DNA of 64,000 nt, taken from assembly GCA_965228435.1 (NCBI GenBank), contig OZ245818.1, forward strand, positions 4,836,001 through 4,900,000, written 5' to 3'. The notes below the pieces were generated by a model that did no database searches, was not told the DNA's origin, and was given only the letters and a program-made list of their open reading frames with translations. Below, in pieces: positions 1 through 8,528 of this stretch. The translations under genes and the position numbers were made by a program. Source of the stretch: Hoeflea_A sp965228435 (lineage in GTDB: Bacteria; Pseudomonadota; Alphaproteobacteria; Rhizobiales; Rhizobiaceae). Numbering within the stretch: position 1 is the first letter of the stretch; each line of letters opens with the position of its first letter.

Positions 1-17
1 AATTTTAATAAAAACAG

Positions 18-1061
18 CTAGTTGCTTTCTGGCGGCCAGTTACGGAAAGCGGCAATCAACGTTTCCAGATCGGTCGGAATCGGTGCCTCGAAACGCAGGA
101 CACGAGCATCGCGCGGGTGCTCGAACTGCAGCAGCCAGGCATGCAGCGCCTGCCGGTGAAACCCGGTGACAACGGCAGCGACGTCCGGTGGGAGCTTGTT
201 GACCTTGGTGTTGAAGGCAGCACCATAGTCCCGGTCACCGATCAGCGGATGACCGATATGGGCCAGATGCACGCGGATCTGATGGGTCCGCCCGGTTTCC
301 AGGTTGCAGTCGACAAGCGCCGCTGCCGGTGGGATTTCCCCCGAGGGGCCGAAACGCTGGCGCACCTCGTAGTGGGTCACCGCGTGGCGGGCATCGGATG
401 CATCGGCAGATTTGACGCGACGTTTCGTGCGGTCCGAACCTGCTCGGCCGAGGGCGGCATCGATGGTTCCCTTGGAGGGTTGAGGCTCACCCCAAACCAG
501 CGCCTGGTAGGAACGCCGCAGCGACCCCGAGCGACCGTGATCTGCAAATTGATTAGCCAGGTGACGATGCGCCAGGTCGTTCTTGGCGACCACCATTACA
601 CCGCTGGTGTCCTTGTCCAGCCGGTGCACAATTCCCGGACGACGAACGCCGCCGATGCCCGATAGCGACGGTCCGCAATGGTAAAGCAGACCGTTGACCA
701 GAGTTCCCGCGGGATTGCCCGCTCCGGGATGAACAACCAACCCGGCCGGTTTGATCAAGACGATCAGGTCGTCATCTTCAAACAGAATGTCGAGAGGAAT
801 ATTCTCCGGCCTTGGGACTGCGTTCTCAGGTTCCGGAATTGCCAACGTGACACGGTCTCCGGGTCTGATGCGGTGCTTCGCTTCTCGCACGGTTTTGCCG
901 TTAACAGTAACCTCGCCGCCGGTGATCAAAGCCTTGACGCGGACACGCGAGAGATCACCGTCCAGGACCCCGGCCAGCCAGGCGTCGAGGCGCCCGCTGG
1001 CCCCGTTGTCTGCGGTCAGCTCTTTTCTATCGTCGTCGCCTTGGGTAAAGGGTTCTGTCAT
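18..1061 (-). CDS. rluD: RluA/RluD-family 23S rRNA pseudouridine synthase
   Basis: Isomerises uridine to pseudouridine in rRNA; the RluD group acts on helix 69 of 23S rRNA. The 347-aa protein has an N-terminal S4 RNA-binding domain at about residues 20-80 (RLDAWLAG...GGEVTVNGK), then the catalytic domain with the family signature HRLDKDTSG, whose Asp is the nucleophile. The C-terminal RTHQIRVHLAHIGHPLIGD motif is also typical. Length fits the family. It is divergent from the DUF6476 gene, with only 33 bp between the starts, an arrangement common in alphaproteobacteria. Family assignment is secure; the exact target (RluD rather than RluC or RluA) is inferred from overall length and the S4 domain. 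Confidence 0.9.
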   Translation of the reverse strand: MTEPFTQGDDDRKELTADNGASGRLDAWLAGVLDGDLSRVRVKALITGGEVTVNGKTVREAKHRIRPGDRVTLAIPEPENAVPRPENIPLDILFEDDDLIVLIKPAGLVVHPGAGNPAGTLVNGLLYHCGPSLSGIGGVRRPGIVHRLDKDTSGVMVVAKNDLAHRHLANQFADHGRSGSLRRSYQALVWGEPQPSKGTIDAALGRAGSDRTKRRVKSADASDARHAVTHYEVRQRFGPSGEIPPAAALVDCNLETGRTHQIRVHLAHIGHPLIGDRDYGAAFNTKVNKLPPDVAAVVTGFHRQALHAWLLQFEHPRDARVLRFEAPIPTDLETLIAAFRNWPPESN

Positions 1062-1094
1062 GCGCGCTTGCGCCCGTTGTTTTCAGGGGTAACC

Positions 1095-1475
1095 ATGACC
1101 ACGGTCGAAACAGACGACACAGAAGAAAAACCGCTCGATCCGGAAATGGAGAAAGTGCGGCGCAAGATGGTGCGGCTTCTCGTGGTCTCCATCGGCGTCA
1201 TGTTCCTGGGTGTTATGGCGGTGCTGGTCGGCGTTGTCTACAAGGTCCTGGAAGATGGTGAGGAACCGGCGGTTGCGAACACAACGATTCCGGTGCCTGG
1301 AGATACGCCGTTGACATCGACGGCGCAGTTGCCCTCTGGCTTTGAGATCCAGCAGGTTTCGCTGGACGGTCCGCGTATCATGTTTACGGGTCGCAACGCG
1401 GTGGGACGGTTCAGCGTTTACGTCTTCGACATTGCAACGGGCCAGCTGTCTGCCACGGTGCACGTAAAGCAGTGA
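1095..1475 (+). CDS. DUF6476-like single-pass membrane protein
   Basis: A 126-aa protein of unknown function. The acidic N-terminus (TTVETDDTEEKPLDPE) is followed by one hydrophobic helix (LLVVSIGVMFLGVMAVLVGVVY) and a C-terminal part of about 70 residues rich in beta-strand patterns, predicted outside the cytoplasm. It matches my recollection of the DUF6476 family, which sits next to the pseudouridine synthase gene in many alphaproteobacteria. ATG 1095 was chosen because the membrane protein begins there; upstream codons in frame are antisense to rluD. Its stop at 1475 is one base from the ATG of the methyltransferase gene, so the two are probably co-transcribed. Confidence 0.7.
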   Translation: MTTVETDDTEEKPLDPEMEKVRRKMVRLLVVSIGVMFLGVMAVLVGVVYKVLEDGEEPAVANTTIPVPGDTPLTSTAQLPSGFEIQQVSLDGPRIMFTGRNAVGRFSVYVFDIATGQLSATVHVKQ

Positions 1476-1476
1476 A

Positions 1477-2301
1477 ATGGGCGATCCGTTGCAGCGCGTC
1501 GTTCGGATTGTCGATGCGGACGACCCGCGCGTAGCCGAATTTCGGGATATACGCGAACGCGACCTGGTTGGGCGGAGGCGACGGTTCATAGCCGAGGGGA
1601 GGGTGGTTCTTGCCATGCTCGCCCGTTCGAGGCGCTTCGAGGCGGAGAAGGTTCTCGTTCTCGACGGTCGACTGGATGGGTTGGCCGATGTACTGGACGC
1701 ATTCGGTCCCGATACGCCTGTTTTCAGTTGCGACCGGACGGTGATCGACCGGATTGCCGGATTTCCGATGCATCGAGGTATTCTCGCAGTCGGGCGGGTG
1801 TGTGAGCCCGATACGCTGCAGTCGCTTCTGGCCGGTTGCGGTGAAACTGCGCTGGCGCTGGTGTGCAGCGGCATTTCAAACCACGACAATCTTGGCGGTC
1901 TCTTTCGCAATTCGGCCGCGTTCGGGGCCGATTTCGTTTGTCTTGATGGTCAATGCTGCGATCCGCTTTACCGCAAGGCAATCCGCGTTTCGGTCGGTAC
2001 GGCGCTGACCATGCCCTATGCGCAGGTCGATGGGATCGAGTCCGCCCTTTCGGAGTTTTCCGACGCCGGATTCGATGTTCTGGCTCTTTCGCCTGGCGGT
2101 GATACGCCCCTGTACGAATTCCGGCCAGGCAAACGAGTTGCTCTGCTTGTCGGCACCGAGGGGGAGGGTCTGCCCAAAACCCTGCTGAAGGGCTTGCAGA
2201 CGCTACGCGTTGCACAGGTGCCGACCGTCGACAGTCTCAATGTGGGCATGGCGGCGGGCATCGCCCTGCACGCGGTTGCCTCCGCCATGGGGCGGATCTG
2301 A
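1477..2301 (+). CDS. TrmH/SpoU-family RNA 2'-O-methyltransferase
   Basis: A SAM-dependent RNA ribose methyltransferase of 274 aa, likely acting on rRNA or tRNA. The SPOUT knot motifs are visible: motif 1 NLGGLFRNSAAFGAD, motif 2 ALLVGTEGEGLP and motif 3 DSLNVGMAAGIALH near the C-terminus. An N-terminal substrate-binding region of about 100 residues (FIAEGRVVL) precedes the catalytic domain, as in RlmB and TrmH relatives. It follows the DUF6476 gene by one base. Its 3' end is only 9 bp from that of the convergent coiled-coil gene, with no room for an independent terminator. The substrate cannot be decided from sequence alone. Confidence 0.85.
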   Translation: MGDPLQRVVRIVDADDPRVAEFRDIRERDLVGRRRRFIAEGRVVLAMLARSRRFEAEKVLVLDGRLDGLADVLDAFGPDTPVFSCDRTVIDRIAGFPMHRGILAVGRVCEPDTLQSLLAGCGETALALVCSGISNHDNLGGLFRNSAAFGADFVCLDGQCCDPLYRKAIRVSVGTALTMPYAQVDGIESALSEFSDAGFDVLALSPGGDTPLYEFRPGKRVALLVGTEGEGLPKTLLKGLQTLRVAQVPTVDSLNVGMAAGIALHAVASAMGRI

Positions 2302-2310
2302 GACCGGCGT

Positions 2311-5300
2311 TTAACGCTGGAGCTCTGACCGTGCCCGTTCGCCCAGGCTTTTGCGGCCGGAGCGGGACGAATCATCATCGCCAATCATGTTGAGCAGTGA
2401 AGACGTGTCGCCTTCGCGCTGGCCGGAAAGGCCGACGACGATCGCCGCGATGTCGGTGATTTCCTCGCGCAGAGCTTCATCCCGGCCGGAATCCTTTGAC
2501 GCCTTCAAGTCGTCGATCAATGCCCTCTGACGGGCACGCAATTCATCAACTCGCTGTTTGAGTTGAGGATCCGTTTGCATGGCGCGTCCTATGCCATCAC
2601 GGTTGGCTGCCGGTTCCGATGTATCGGAATTCCCCGGTTCGGTCGAGGCGGGCACCGGTGCTTTTCCACCATTGGTTTCGGGCGAGCCAAGCTGATGCAC
2701 GTCGCGGCGCATTCTGTTCAACTGCTGGCGGAATTCACCGGACATGGCCTTGCTACGCTGCAACGCTGTCTTCAGGGCATCGATTTGTGTCTCGAGTCGA
2801 TTGCCTCGTTCTTCCGCGTTTCGTTGTGCATTCTGGTGCTGTTCGTTCTCGGACTGGGTCTGGCGCAACGCGGCTTCGTTTGCCTTGGCGTCGGCGCTGG
2901 ATTCCTCCAGCGCATTGTCGCGGGTTTCCAGCAAATGTTCGGCCTGAGTCAGCCTGTCGTCCAGCGATGCAACTTGCTCGAGTTTGGCCGCCAGCTGTTT
3001 TTCCAGTTCTTCGGCAGCTTCACGGCTTTGCCGAAGCTCCCTGTTACGGGCATCCAGCTCCCGCCGCATTTCCTCCAATTCGGAATCACGATCCCGACCC
3101 GAATACTCTTCCTGATCCAGGCGTTTCTGCAGCGTTTCCGACTGATGGGTCGTGGTGGCGATTTCAGTGCGCAGCGCTTCTTCGTCCAGTTTCAGTTTGG
3201 CGATGGTCGCCTTCAACTCCTTGGACGTTGCCTGACTCTTTTCCAGGGCATCGAGTGCCTCTTCCAACCGCCCGCTTAGCATCTCTGCGCGCCGTTCGGA
3301 TTTTTCCAGTGACTGCCGATGTTGCCGTTGCATCCGGTCAGCCTGGTCAAGCTGCCGCCGCTGCTCCTCGATGCTCGCCTGGCTGTCGACCAGCATCTGT
3401 TCGGTTTCGGCCAGCTCCGAGCGCGAGCTGGCCAGTTCCAGACGCGTCTTGTCGTATTGATTCAGCTCGTTGCCGTGTTCCTGGCGGCGCTTTTCCATGG
3501 CCTCCGACAGGGCCACAATTTCGGCCTGTTGTTCGCGCCGAACCGATTTCAATGCTTCGACATTGTCCAGCGATTCTTGCAACCGCTCTTCCGAGGCCTG
3601 CAGTGATTCTCGCGCCGCGGTGAGTTCGGCTCTGGTCGTCTCGTGGCGCTGGCGTTCAAGTTCCTGTTCGCGCTGCTGTTCCTGCCTGGCCTCCGACAGG
3701 GTGGCAACCTCCTTCAGCAATTGCCTGCGGATTTTCTCCAGCGCTTCGATTTGCTCGCTTGCAGTGCTCAGGTTGGTCTCGACTTCTGTCAACTGCAGGC
3801 TCGCCTGCTGATGGAGCTCCGCCTCGCGACCCTGATCGCGGCGCAACTCGTCCGCAGTGAGCGCCAGTGCCTTGATTTCCTGTTGCAGTTCCAGCCTGGC
3901 GCTTTCCAGGACTTCTATTCTCTCGTTGGCCTGGTCGAGATTGGCCAAAGCGTCGGCCAACGATCGCTGAGAGGATGCGAGTTCGAGTCGGGTGCTTTCG
4001 AACAGCTCCAGTTCGGCTTCGCGCTCGCGTTCCCGCGCCTCGGCAATCTCCGTCAGTTCCCTGATATCCTGCTCCATCTCCAACCGGATGGCTTCAAGCG
4101 CTTCGATCTGCTGGGCTGTGTCGGTCCGGTCGGCTTCGATCTCCGCCAACCTCGAGCGGACCTGCTCGAACTGGTCGCGTTCTTCGCCGTGCTCGCGGCG
4201 AAGGGTGTCTGCGGTTTCCGCCAGGCGTTTGATTTCGCCCTGCAGCTCCAGGCGGACCGTTTCCAGGGCTTCGATCCGTTCGTGGGCCTGCTCCAGATTG
4301 CCTTCCGTCAAGGCCATGGCCGCACGGGTTTCGTCGTGATGCTGGCGTTCCAGTTCGGCTTCCTGACGCAGGGTGTCGGCCGACTCTTTGAGGGCGATGT
4401 TTTTCGTCTGCAGTTCGCCGCGCACCGTCTCCAGCGCTTCGATCTGCTCCTGCGCATTGCCGAGGCTCATTTCCACATCGGTCAAAGCCGATTGAACTGC
4501 GGCCAGCTCGATCCTGCTGCTGTTGTGGCGGTCTTCTTCGATCTCCCGCTCCTGCAGCAATTCGTCAGCCCTATGGCTCCAGTTCTTGATTTCGTCCTGC
4601 AGTTCCCCTCGGACCGTTTCCAGGGCTTCGATCTTCTCGTCGGCCACGCCGACCCTCATCTGAGCATCGCTCAGTGATGTCTGCACGCCCGCCAGCTCTA
4701 TGCGCGTGTTGTTGTGGCGCTCCTGTTCGAGGTCGAACTCCTCCTGCAGTTCCCTCCGGACCGTTTCCAGTGCTTCGACCTTGACCTCGGCATCGCTCAG
4801 AGAGGTCTGCACACCAGCGAGCTCGATGCGGGTGTCGTTGTGACTTTTCTGTTCGTTGTTGAATTGCCGCTCGAAATCATTCGCCGTTTCCGTCGCGGTG
4901 CGCAAATCGGATTGCAGCCTTTCGCGGTCCTCTTCCAGGGCGTTCATTTCAGCACGCTGGCTGACGATCTCCGTGCCCTTTGCCGCAAGGTCGATTTTCA
5001 TCGATTCGATTTCCGTCGAAATCGTGACCAGTTCGGTGTTCAACCGGTTGATCTCATCGGTATCTGCGCGTTTGACACGCTCATATTCCGTCAGGTTGCC
5101 GGAGAGCTTGTCGACGACCTGCTGCTTTTTGCGGATTTCGGACCGCAGGTCGGCCGATTCGGTGATCAGAGTTTCGATCTTCTGATCGGCCTCGCTCTTT
5201 TTGCCGGCAAGCGTGGCGATGTCTTCCCGCAACTTGTTTGCGGCAACCTTGCCGGTAGCGGCTTCCTCCTGTTCCTCGGCAAGCTGGGTCGAAAGTTTGG

Positions 5301-5493
5301 CCGTTTCGCTGGCAAACTTCGCGCGCAACAGATCGGATTTGCCCTTCAGCTCGGCAGCACTCTGCGGGACCGTCGCCTCGATGCGTTTCTCGGTCAGTTT
5401 CACGATACGGCCGTAGATGGCCGGGGTGATCAGCATGCCGATGAGCGCTGCCGCGAGAAAGCCCAGAGCAAATATGAGCAGGAATTCGATCAC
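2311..5493 (-). CDS. Membrane-anchored giant coiled-coil protein with internal repeats
   Basis: A 1060-aa protein. A single N-terminal membrane helix (EFLLIFALGFLAAALIGMLI) is followed by a short ITPAIYGRIVKLTEKRIEAT segment of the kind seen in conserved rhizobial proteins of unknown function. Nearly all the rest is heptad-rich coiled coil with high Glu, Gln, Arg and Leu. Residues of about 240-650 contain at least eight copies of a roughly 57-aa unit around the core IEALETVRxELQxE. The C-terminal 100 residues are less regular (QTDPQLKQRVDELRARQRALIDDLK, then a Ser/Arg-rich tail). A structural or scaffold role at the inner membrane, for instance in division or polarity, is inferred. No enzymatic domain is seen. 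Confidence 0.75.
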   Translation of the reverse strand: MIEFLLIFALGFLAAALIGMLITPAIYGRIVKLTEKRIEATVPQSAAELKGKSDLLRAKFASETAKLSTQLAEEQEEAATGKVAANKLREDIATLAGKKSEADQKIETLITESADLRSEIRKKQQVVDKLSGNLTEYERVKRADTDEINRLNTELVTISTEIESMKIDLAAKGTEIVSQRAEMNALEEDRERLQSDLRTATETANDFERQFNNEQKSHNDTRIELAGVQTSLSDAEVKVEALETVRRELQEEFDLEQERHNNTRIELAGVQTSLSDAQMRVGVADEKIEALETVRGELQDEIKNWSHRADELLQEREIEEDRHNSSRIELAAVQSALTDVEMSLGNAQEQIEALETVRGELQTKNIALKESADTLRQEAELERQHHDETRAAMALTEGNLEQAHERIEALETVRLELQGEIKRLAETADTLRREHGEERDQFEQVRSRLAEIEADRTDTAQQIEALEAIRLEMEQDIRELTEIAEAREREREAELELFESTRLELASSQRSLADALANLDQANERIEVLESARLELQQEIKALALTADELRRDQGREAELHQQASLQLTEVETNLSTASEQIEALEKIRRQLLKEVATLSEARQEQQREQELERQRHETTRAELTAARESLQASEERLQESLDNVEALKSVRREQQAEIVALSEAMEKRRQEHGNELNQYDKTRLELASSRSELAETEQMLVDSQASIEEQRRQLDQADRMQRQHRQSLEKSERRAEMLSGRLEEALDALEKSQATSKELKATIAKLKLDEEALRTEIATTTHQSETLQKRLDQEEYSGRDRDSELEEMRRELDARNRELRQSREAAEELEKQLAAKLEQVASLDDRLTQAEHLLETRDNALEESSADAKANEAALRQTQSENEQHQNAQRNAEERGNRLETQIDALKTALQRSKAMSGEFRQQLNRMRRDVHQLGSPETNGGKAPVPASTEPGNSDTSEPAANRDGIGRAMQTDPQLKQRVDELRARQRALIDDLKASKDSGRDEALREEITDIAAIVVGLSGQREGDTSSLLNMIGDDDSSRSGRKSLGERARSELQR

Positions 5494-5632
5494 AGGGTTC
5501 TTCCGCTGTCTTGTCCCCTAGCGGCACACTTTCTTGTGGATAGGCGTGCCAGACACTGCATTAAGCACGGTGCAGGCGGACCGTAAAGGCCGGTCCGCGG
5601 CATTTTAATAATATGGTAACCAGCACAAAAGC

Positions 5633-5669
5633 GGGGCGGGACGACCGGCCACGCCGATCGTCCCGCCCC
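5633..5669 (-). terminator. Terminator hairpin downstream of eipA
   Basis: A perfect 12-bp GC-rich stem (GGGGCGGGACGA at 5633-5644 with TCGTCCCGCCCC at 5658-5669) closes a 13-nt loop. Read on the minus strand, it is followed by GCTTTTG. It lies 36 bp past the stop of the EipA gene, so it most likely ends that transcript. Confidence 0.7.
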
Positions 5670-5704
5670 TTGATGCAGTGTCTTTCAGTCGGTTCGACGA
5701 AGCC

Positions 5705-6325
5705 TTAGAACGGGTTCCAGGTCGGACGCGCAGTCATCTTGAGGTATCCGAGGTTGACGCCCAGTCGGGCGCCGACACCAGTGCGGATCGGGACGACGAG
5801 CACCCGGCCACCCTGCAGGACGGTCATGCCGACACCGGCGACCAGATAGGCCTGGCCGCTGACCCCGCCGAAACGGCCGTAAATGTCATTGGTGTTCTGA
5901 AGATGGTAGACCAGCATCATCACCCGGCTGCCCTGACCGCCATAATCGAAGCCCACGGACGGTCCCTGCCAGAAGAGCGGGTGCTCGCCGGCATTTTTCG
6001 TGTACATGCGGCCTTCGCCATAGGTCAGGCCGCCGATGAAAGCGCCGGAGGCCTCTTCGCCCAAGATGTAACCGTTGGGCAGGCCGTATTGTTCGAAGGC
6101 CCGTTCCACGACCCGGGCAAGTCCGTCCGTCGCCGCACCGAAAAACTGATGGCCGGCATCGACCATTTCCTGCGCGGTGTAATGCTGGGACTGGGCTGGC
6201 TGGGTGCCTGGCGCCGGTGGGTAGGCACCTGTGGCCGACTGTGCTGCAGCCGGTGATAGGGCGGCAGCAAGGAGCAGCAGCGACATGCCGACGGCTGCCG
6301 CAAGCGGGCGCAGTGAGAAATTCAT
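5705..6325 (-). CDS. eipA: EipA-family (DUF1134) periplasmic envelope-integrity protein
   Basis: A 206-aa secreted protein. Residues 1-28 form a signal peptide (LAAAVGMSLLLLAAALSPAAAQ). The DUF1134 beta-barrel-like domain follows, with glycine-rich strands such as GEEASGAFIGGLTYGEG and WQGPSVGFDYGGQGSR. EipA is known in Brucella and Caulobacter as a periplasmic protein needed for envelope integrity, and in Brucella it is a CtrA target. Here the gene is divergent from chpT, and their shared 177-bp gap has a near-consensus CtrA site at 6391. Family assignment rests on the conserved domain pattern. Any role in this species is inferred. Confidence 0.85.
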   Translation of the reverse strand: MNFSLRPLAAAVGMSLLLLAAALSPAAAQSATGAYPPAPGTQPAQSQHYTAQEMVDAGHQFFGAATDGLARVVERAFEQYGLPNGYILGEEASGAFIGGLTYGEGRMYTKNAGEHPLFWQGPSVGFDYGGQGSRVMMLVYHLQNTNDIYGRFGGVSGQAYLVAGVGMTVLQGGRVLVVPIRTGVGARLGVNLGYLKMTARPTWNPF

Positions 6326-6390
6326 CGGGGATTCTCCGTCATCACCTTAAGAAGCTGATAAATATGTGTCTCTATGATGACGGCAGGACA

Positions 6391-6405
6391 TTAACAGTCG
6401 GTTTA
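6391..6405. promoter_or_regulatory. Candidate CtrA-binding site between eipA and chpT
   Basis: TTAA-N7-TTTA followed by CC, one mismatch from the CtrA consensus TTAA-N7-TTAA. It sits between two divergent genes that belong to the CtrA regulon in related bacteria. A short A/T motif like this arises by chance fairly often, so position is the main support. Confidence 0.4.
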
Positions 6406-6502
6406 CCAAATGTGGTGTCATTATGGCGCATTCCCGATAATGGGCTTTTGCGTATGGCTGGAAACAGGCAATAGAGCGGCTTTGCTTAAAGAGGAGCGGA
6501 CC

Positions 6503-7144
6503 ATGTCGTCGAATCCCAATCTCAACCTTTCAGGTCCCGACCTGGCGGCGCTGCTGTGCAGCCGCGTCTGTCACGACATTATTTCGCCGGTCGGCGCCAT
6601 CAACAACGGGCTTGAGTTGCTGGATGAAGGAGGGGCAGACGAGGACGCGATGGATTTGATCCGATCCAGCGCCCACAATGCCTCGGTGCGGCTGAAATTC
6701 GCGCGCCTGGCGTTTGGTGCCTCCGGGTCTGTCGGAGCATCGATCGACACGGGGGAAGCGGAAAAGGCGGTGCAGGATTTTTCAAGCGCCGACAACAAGA
6801 CCGAAATCACCTGGGAAGGCCCACGGGCGATTGTCGCCAAGAACAAGGTCAAGCTGCTTCTCAACCTGTTCCTGGTGGCCTACGGGTCGATCCCGCGTGG
6901 CGGATCGATTGCGGTCAAGCTGGAAGACCTGGAAACCAATCCCCGGTTCTCGCTAGTTGCCCGCGGCCGGATGGTGCGGGTGCCGCCCAAGTTCCTCGAG
7001 ATCCAGAACGGCGAGTTGGATGAGGCCGTCGACGCCCACTCCATTCAACCCTATTACACGGTGCTATTGGCCCAGCAGGCACAAATGTCGATCACATCGA
7101 CAGTCGGGCCGGACGAGGTGACATTCACTGCTCTTCCGGCCTGA
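6503..7144 (+). CDS. chpT: Histidine phosphotransferase ChpT
   Basis: Carries phosphate from the CckA hybrid kinase to CtrA and CpdR in the alphaproteobacterial cell-cycle relay. The 213-aa protein has an N-terminal helical-hairpin dimerisation domain with the phosphorylatable His in RVCHDIISPVGAINNGLELL (His24), followed by a degenerate ATPase-like domain lacking the ATP-binding N and G boxes, as in ChpT. ATG 6503 is preceded by GAGGAG eight bases upstream; the ORF is open further upstream but without a good start signal. ctrA lies 0.7 kb downstream on the other strand. Linkage of chpT, ctrA and sciP strongly supports the assignment. Confidence 0.92.
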   Translation: MSSNPNLNLSGPDLAALLCSRVCHDIISPVGAINNGLELLDEGGADEDAMDLIRSSAHNASVRLKFARLAFGASGSVGASIDTGEAEKAVQDFSSADNKTEITWEGPRAIVAKNKVKLLLNLFLVAYGSIPRGGSIAVKLEDLETNPRFSLVARGRMVRVPPKFLEIQNGELDEAVDAHSIQPYYTVLLAQQAQMSITSTVGPDEVTFTALPA

Positions 7145-7344
7145 GGGCCGCTGGGCTCCATGGAGCCCGATGAGCTGTTTGAAATCGAGCGGCCCGGACA
7201 ACCGAAAATTAATCCTATCCGATAACCAAATGTTGGTGACCTTGCGCTAGTCTGCCTACCGATGGGGGTGCAGACGAGCGGGCAAGGGTCAACGATACTA
7301 TCCGGATACCTGCTCGAAACCGATGGTTGGAAGGAGAACCGGAT

Positions 7345-7710
7345 ATGGAACGGATTATCCTGGTCGATGGCTCTGTCATCATCCGCAAGGTCGGAAAGCG
7401 CATCCTCTCGGATTTGGGTTTCCTGGTAAACGAGGCTCAAGACGCGCGGGATGCGATGGACCTTTGCGAAGGCGGCCTGCCGGCAATACTCGTGGTCGAT
7501 TCCTGCATGGACGATGCGACGGGTTTGATTCGCCAGGTGCGTGGGATGCCGGGCGGCGATGCCGTCAAAATCTATTACTGCCTGATCGAAGGCAAGCTCA
7601 AGACGATGATGCAGGGAAAGCGGGCAGGGGCCGATGATTTCCTTATGAAGCCTTTCGATCGCGAAATCCTCACCAAGACATTTACCGGACCAGCACGCAG
7701 CGCCGCCTAG
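7345..7710 (+). CDS. Stand-alone receiver-domain response regulator, divergent
   Basis: A single receiver domain of 121 aa. The phospho-acceptor is Asp52 in LVVDSCMDDATG, and the conserved Lys lies in DDFLMKPFD. Two features are unusual. The N-terminal acidic pocket reads LVDGS instead of the normal DD or ED pair, and the Thr/Ser switch region reads KIYYCLIEGKL. Phosphorylation or metal binding may therefore be weak. ATG 7345 is preceded by AAGGAG at 7331. It lies between chpT and ctrA, so it could be a ChpT partner comparable to CpdR, although CpdR itself has a canonical acidic pair. A strong bidirectional terminator follows. Confidence 0.8.
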   Translation: MERIILVDGSVIIRKVGKRILSDLGFLVNEAQDARDAMDLCEGGLPAILVVDSCMDDATGLIRQVRGMPGGDAVKIYYCLIEGKLKTMMQGKRAGADDFLMKPFDREILTKTFTGPARSAA

Positions 7711-7770
7711 GCTTAAGCCACGGCTAGGGCGAGCAGCTGTCCTTAGCGGGCATTGCTGAATTCCCAAACC

Positions 7771-7808
7771 AAAAAAGCCGCCCGGTTGCTTGCCGGGCGG
7801 CTTTTTTT
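7771..7808. terminator. Bidirectional rho-independent terminator between receiver gene and ctrA
   Basis: A 9-bp stem GCCGCCCGG / CCGGGCGGC (7777-7785 and 7793-7801) with a 7-nt loop, flanked by six A on the left and seven T on the right. Because genes converge on it from both sides, it can end both transcripts. Confidence 0.92.
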
Positions 7809-7826
7809 GGTTTTTCGGTTCGCCCG

Positions 7827-8528
7827 TCAGGCGCTCTCGAGAATCTCGCTGTCTTCCGGCTCGCGCAGCACATAGCCGCGGCCCCAGACCGTTTCGATGT
7901 AGTTGCGTCCGCCGGCTGCCGTTGCCAGCTTCTTCCGCAATTTGCAGATGAAAACGTCGATGATCTTCAGTTCCGGCTCGTCCATCCCGCCATAGAGATG
8001 GTTGAGGAACATTTCCTTGGTTAGCGTCGTACCTTTCCGCAGCGAAAGGAGTTCCAGCATCTGGTATTCCTTGCCGGTAAGGTGGACGCGCTGGCCGGCG
8101 ACCTCGACAGTCTTTGCATCCAGATTGACCAGCAGGTCGCCCGTCGTGATGACCGACTGCGCGTGGCCCTTGGACCGGCGCACAATGGCGTGGATGCGGG
8201 CGATCAGCTCGTCCTTGTGGAACGGCTTGGTCATGTAGTCGTCCGCGCCAAAACCCAGGCCGCGAACCTTGTCCTCAATGCCGGCCATGCCGGACAGGAT
8301 GAGAATGGGTGTTTTCACCTTGGACAGGCGTAGTGTCCGCAGAACTTCGTATCCCGACATGTCGGGCAGGTTCAAATCCAGCAGGATGATGTCATAGTCA
8401 TACAGCTTGCCAAGATCGACGCCCTCTTCACCGAGGTCCGTCGTGTACACGTTGAAGCTTTCCGACTTGAGCATCAATTCGATGCTCTGCGCCGTTGCGC
8501 TGTCATCCTCGATTAGTAAAACCCGCAT
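7827..8528 (-). CDS. ctrA: Cell-cycle master response regulator CtrA
   Basis: OmpR-family DNA-binding response regulator controlling DNA replication, division, motility and envelope genes in alphaproteobacteria. The 233-aa protein has a receiver domain with the acidic pair EDD at 7-9, phospho-acceptor Asp51 in LLDLNLPDMSG and Lys in TKPFHKDEL. A winged-helix output domain from about residue 125 contains GKEYQMLELLSLRKGTTLTKEMFLNHLYGG and YIETVWGRGYVL. This is near-identical to known CtrA proteins. The C-terminus ends in ESA, a small-residue tail of the type used for ClpXP turnover. The gene has a long upstream region carrying CcrM and CtrA-like sites. Confidence 0.97.
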   Translation of the reverse strand: MRVLLIEDDSATAQSIELMLKSESFNVYTTDLGEEGVDLGKLYDYDIILLDLNLPDMSGYEVLRTLRLSKVKTPILILSGMAGIEDKVRGLGFGADDYMTKPFHKDELIARIHAIVRRSKGHAQSVITTGDLLVNLDAKTVEVAGQRVHLTGKEYQMLELLSLRKGTTLTKEMFLNHLYGGMDEPELKIIDVFICKLRKKLATAAGGRNYIETVWGRGYVLREPEDSEILESA

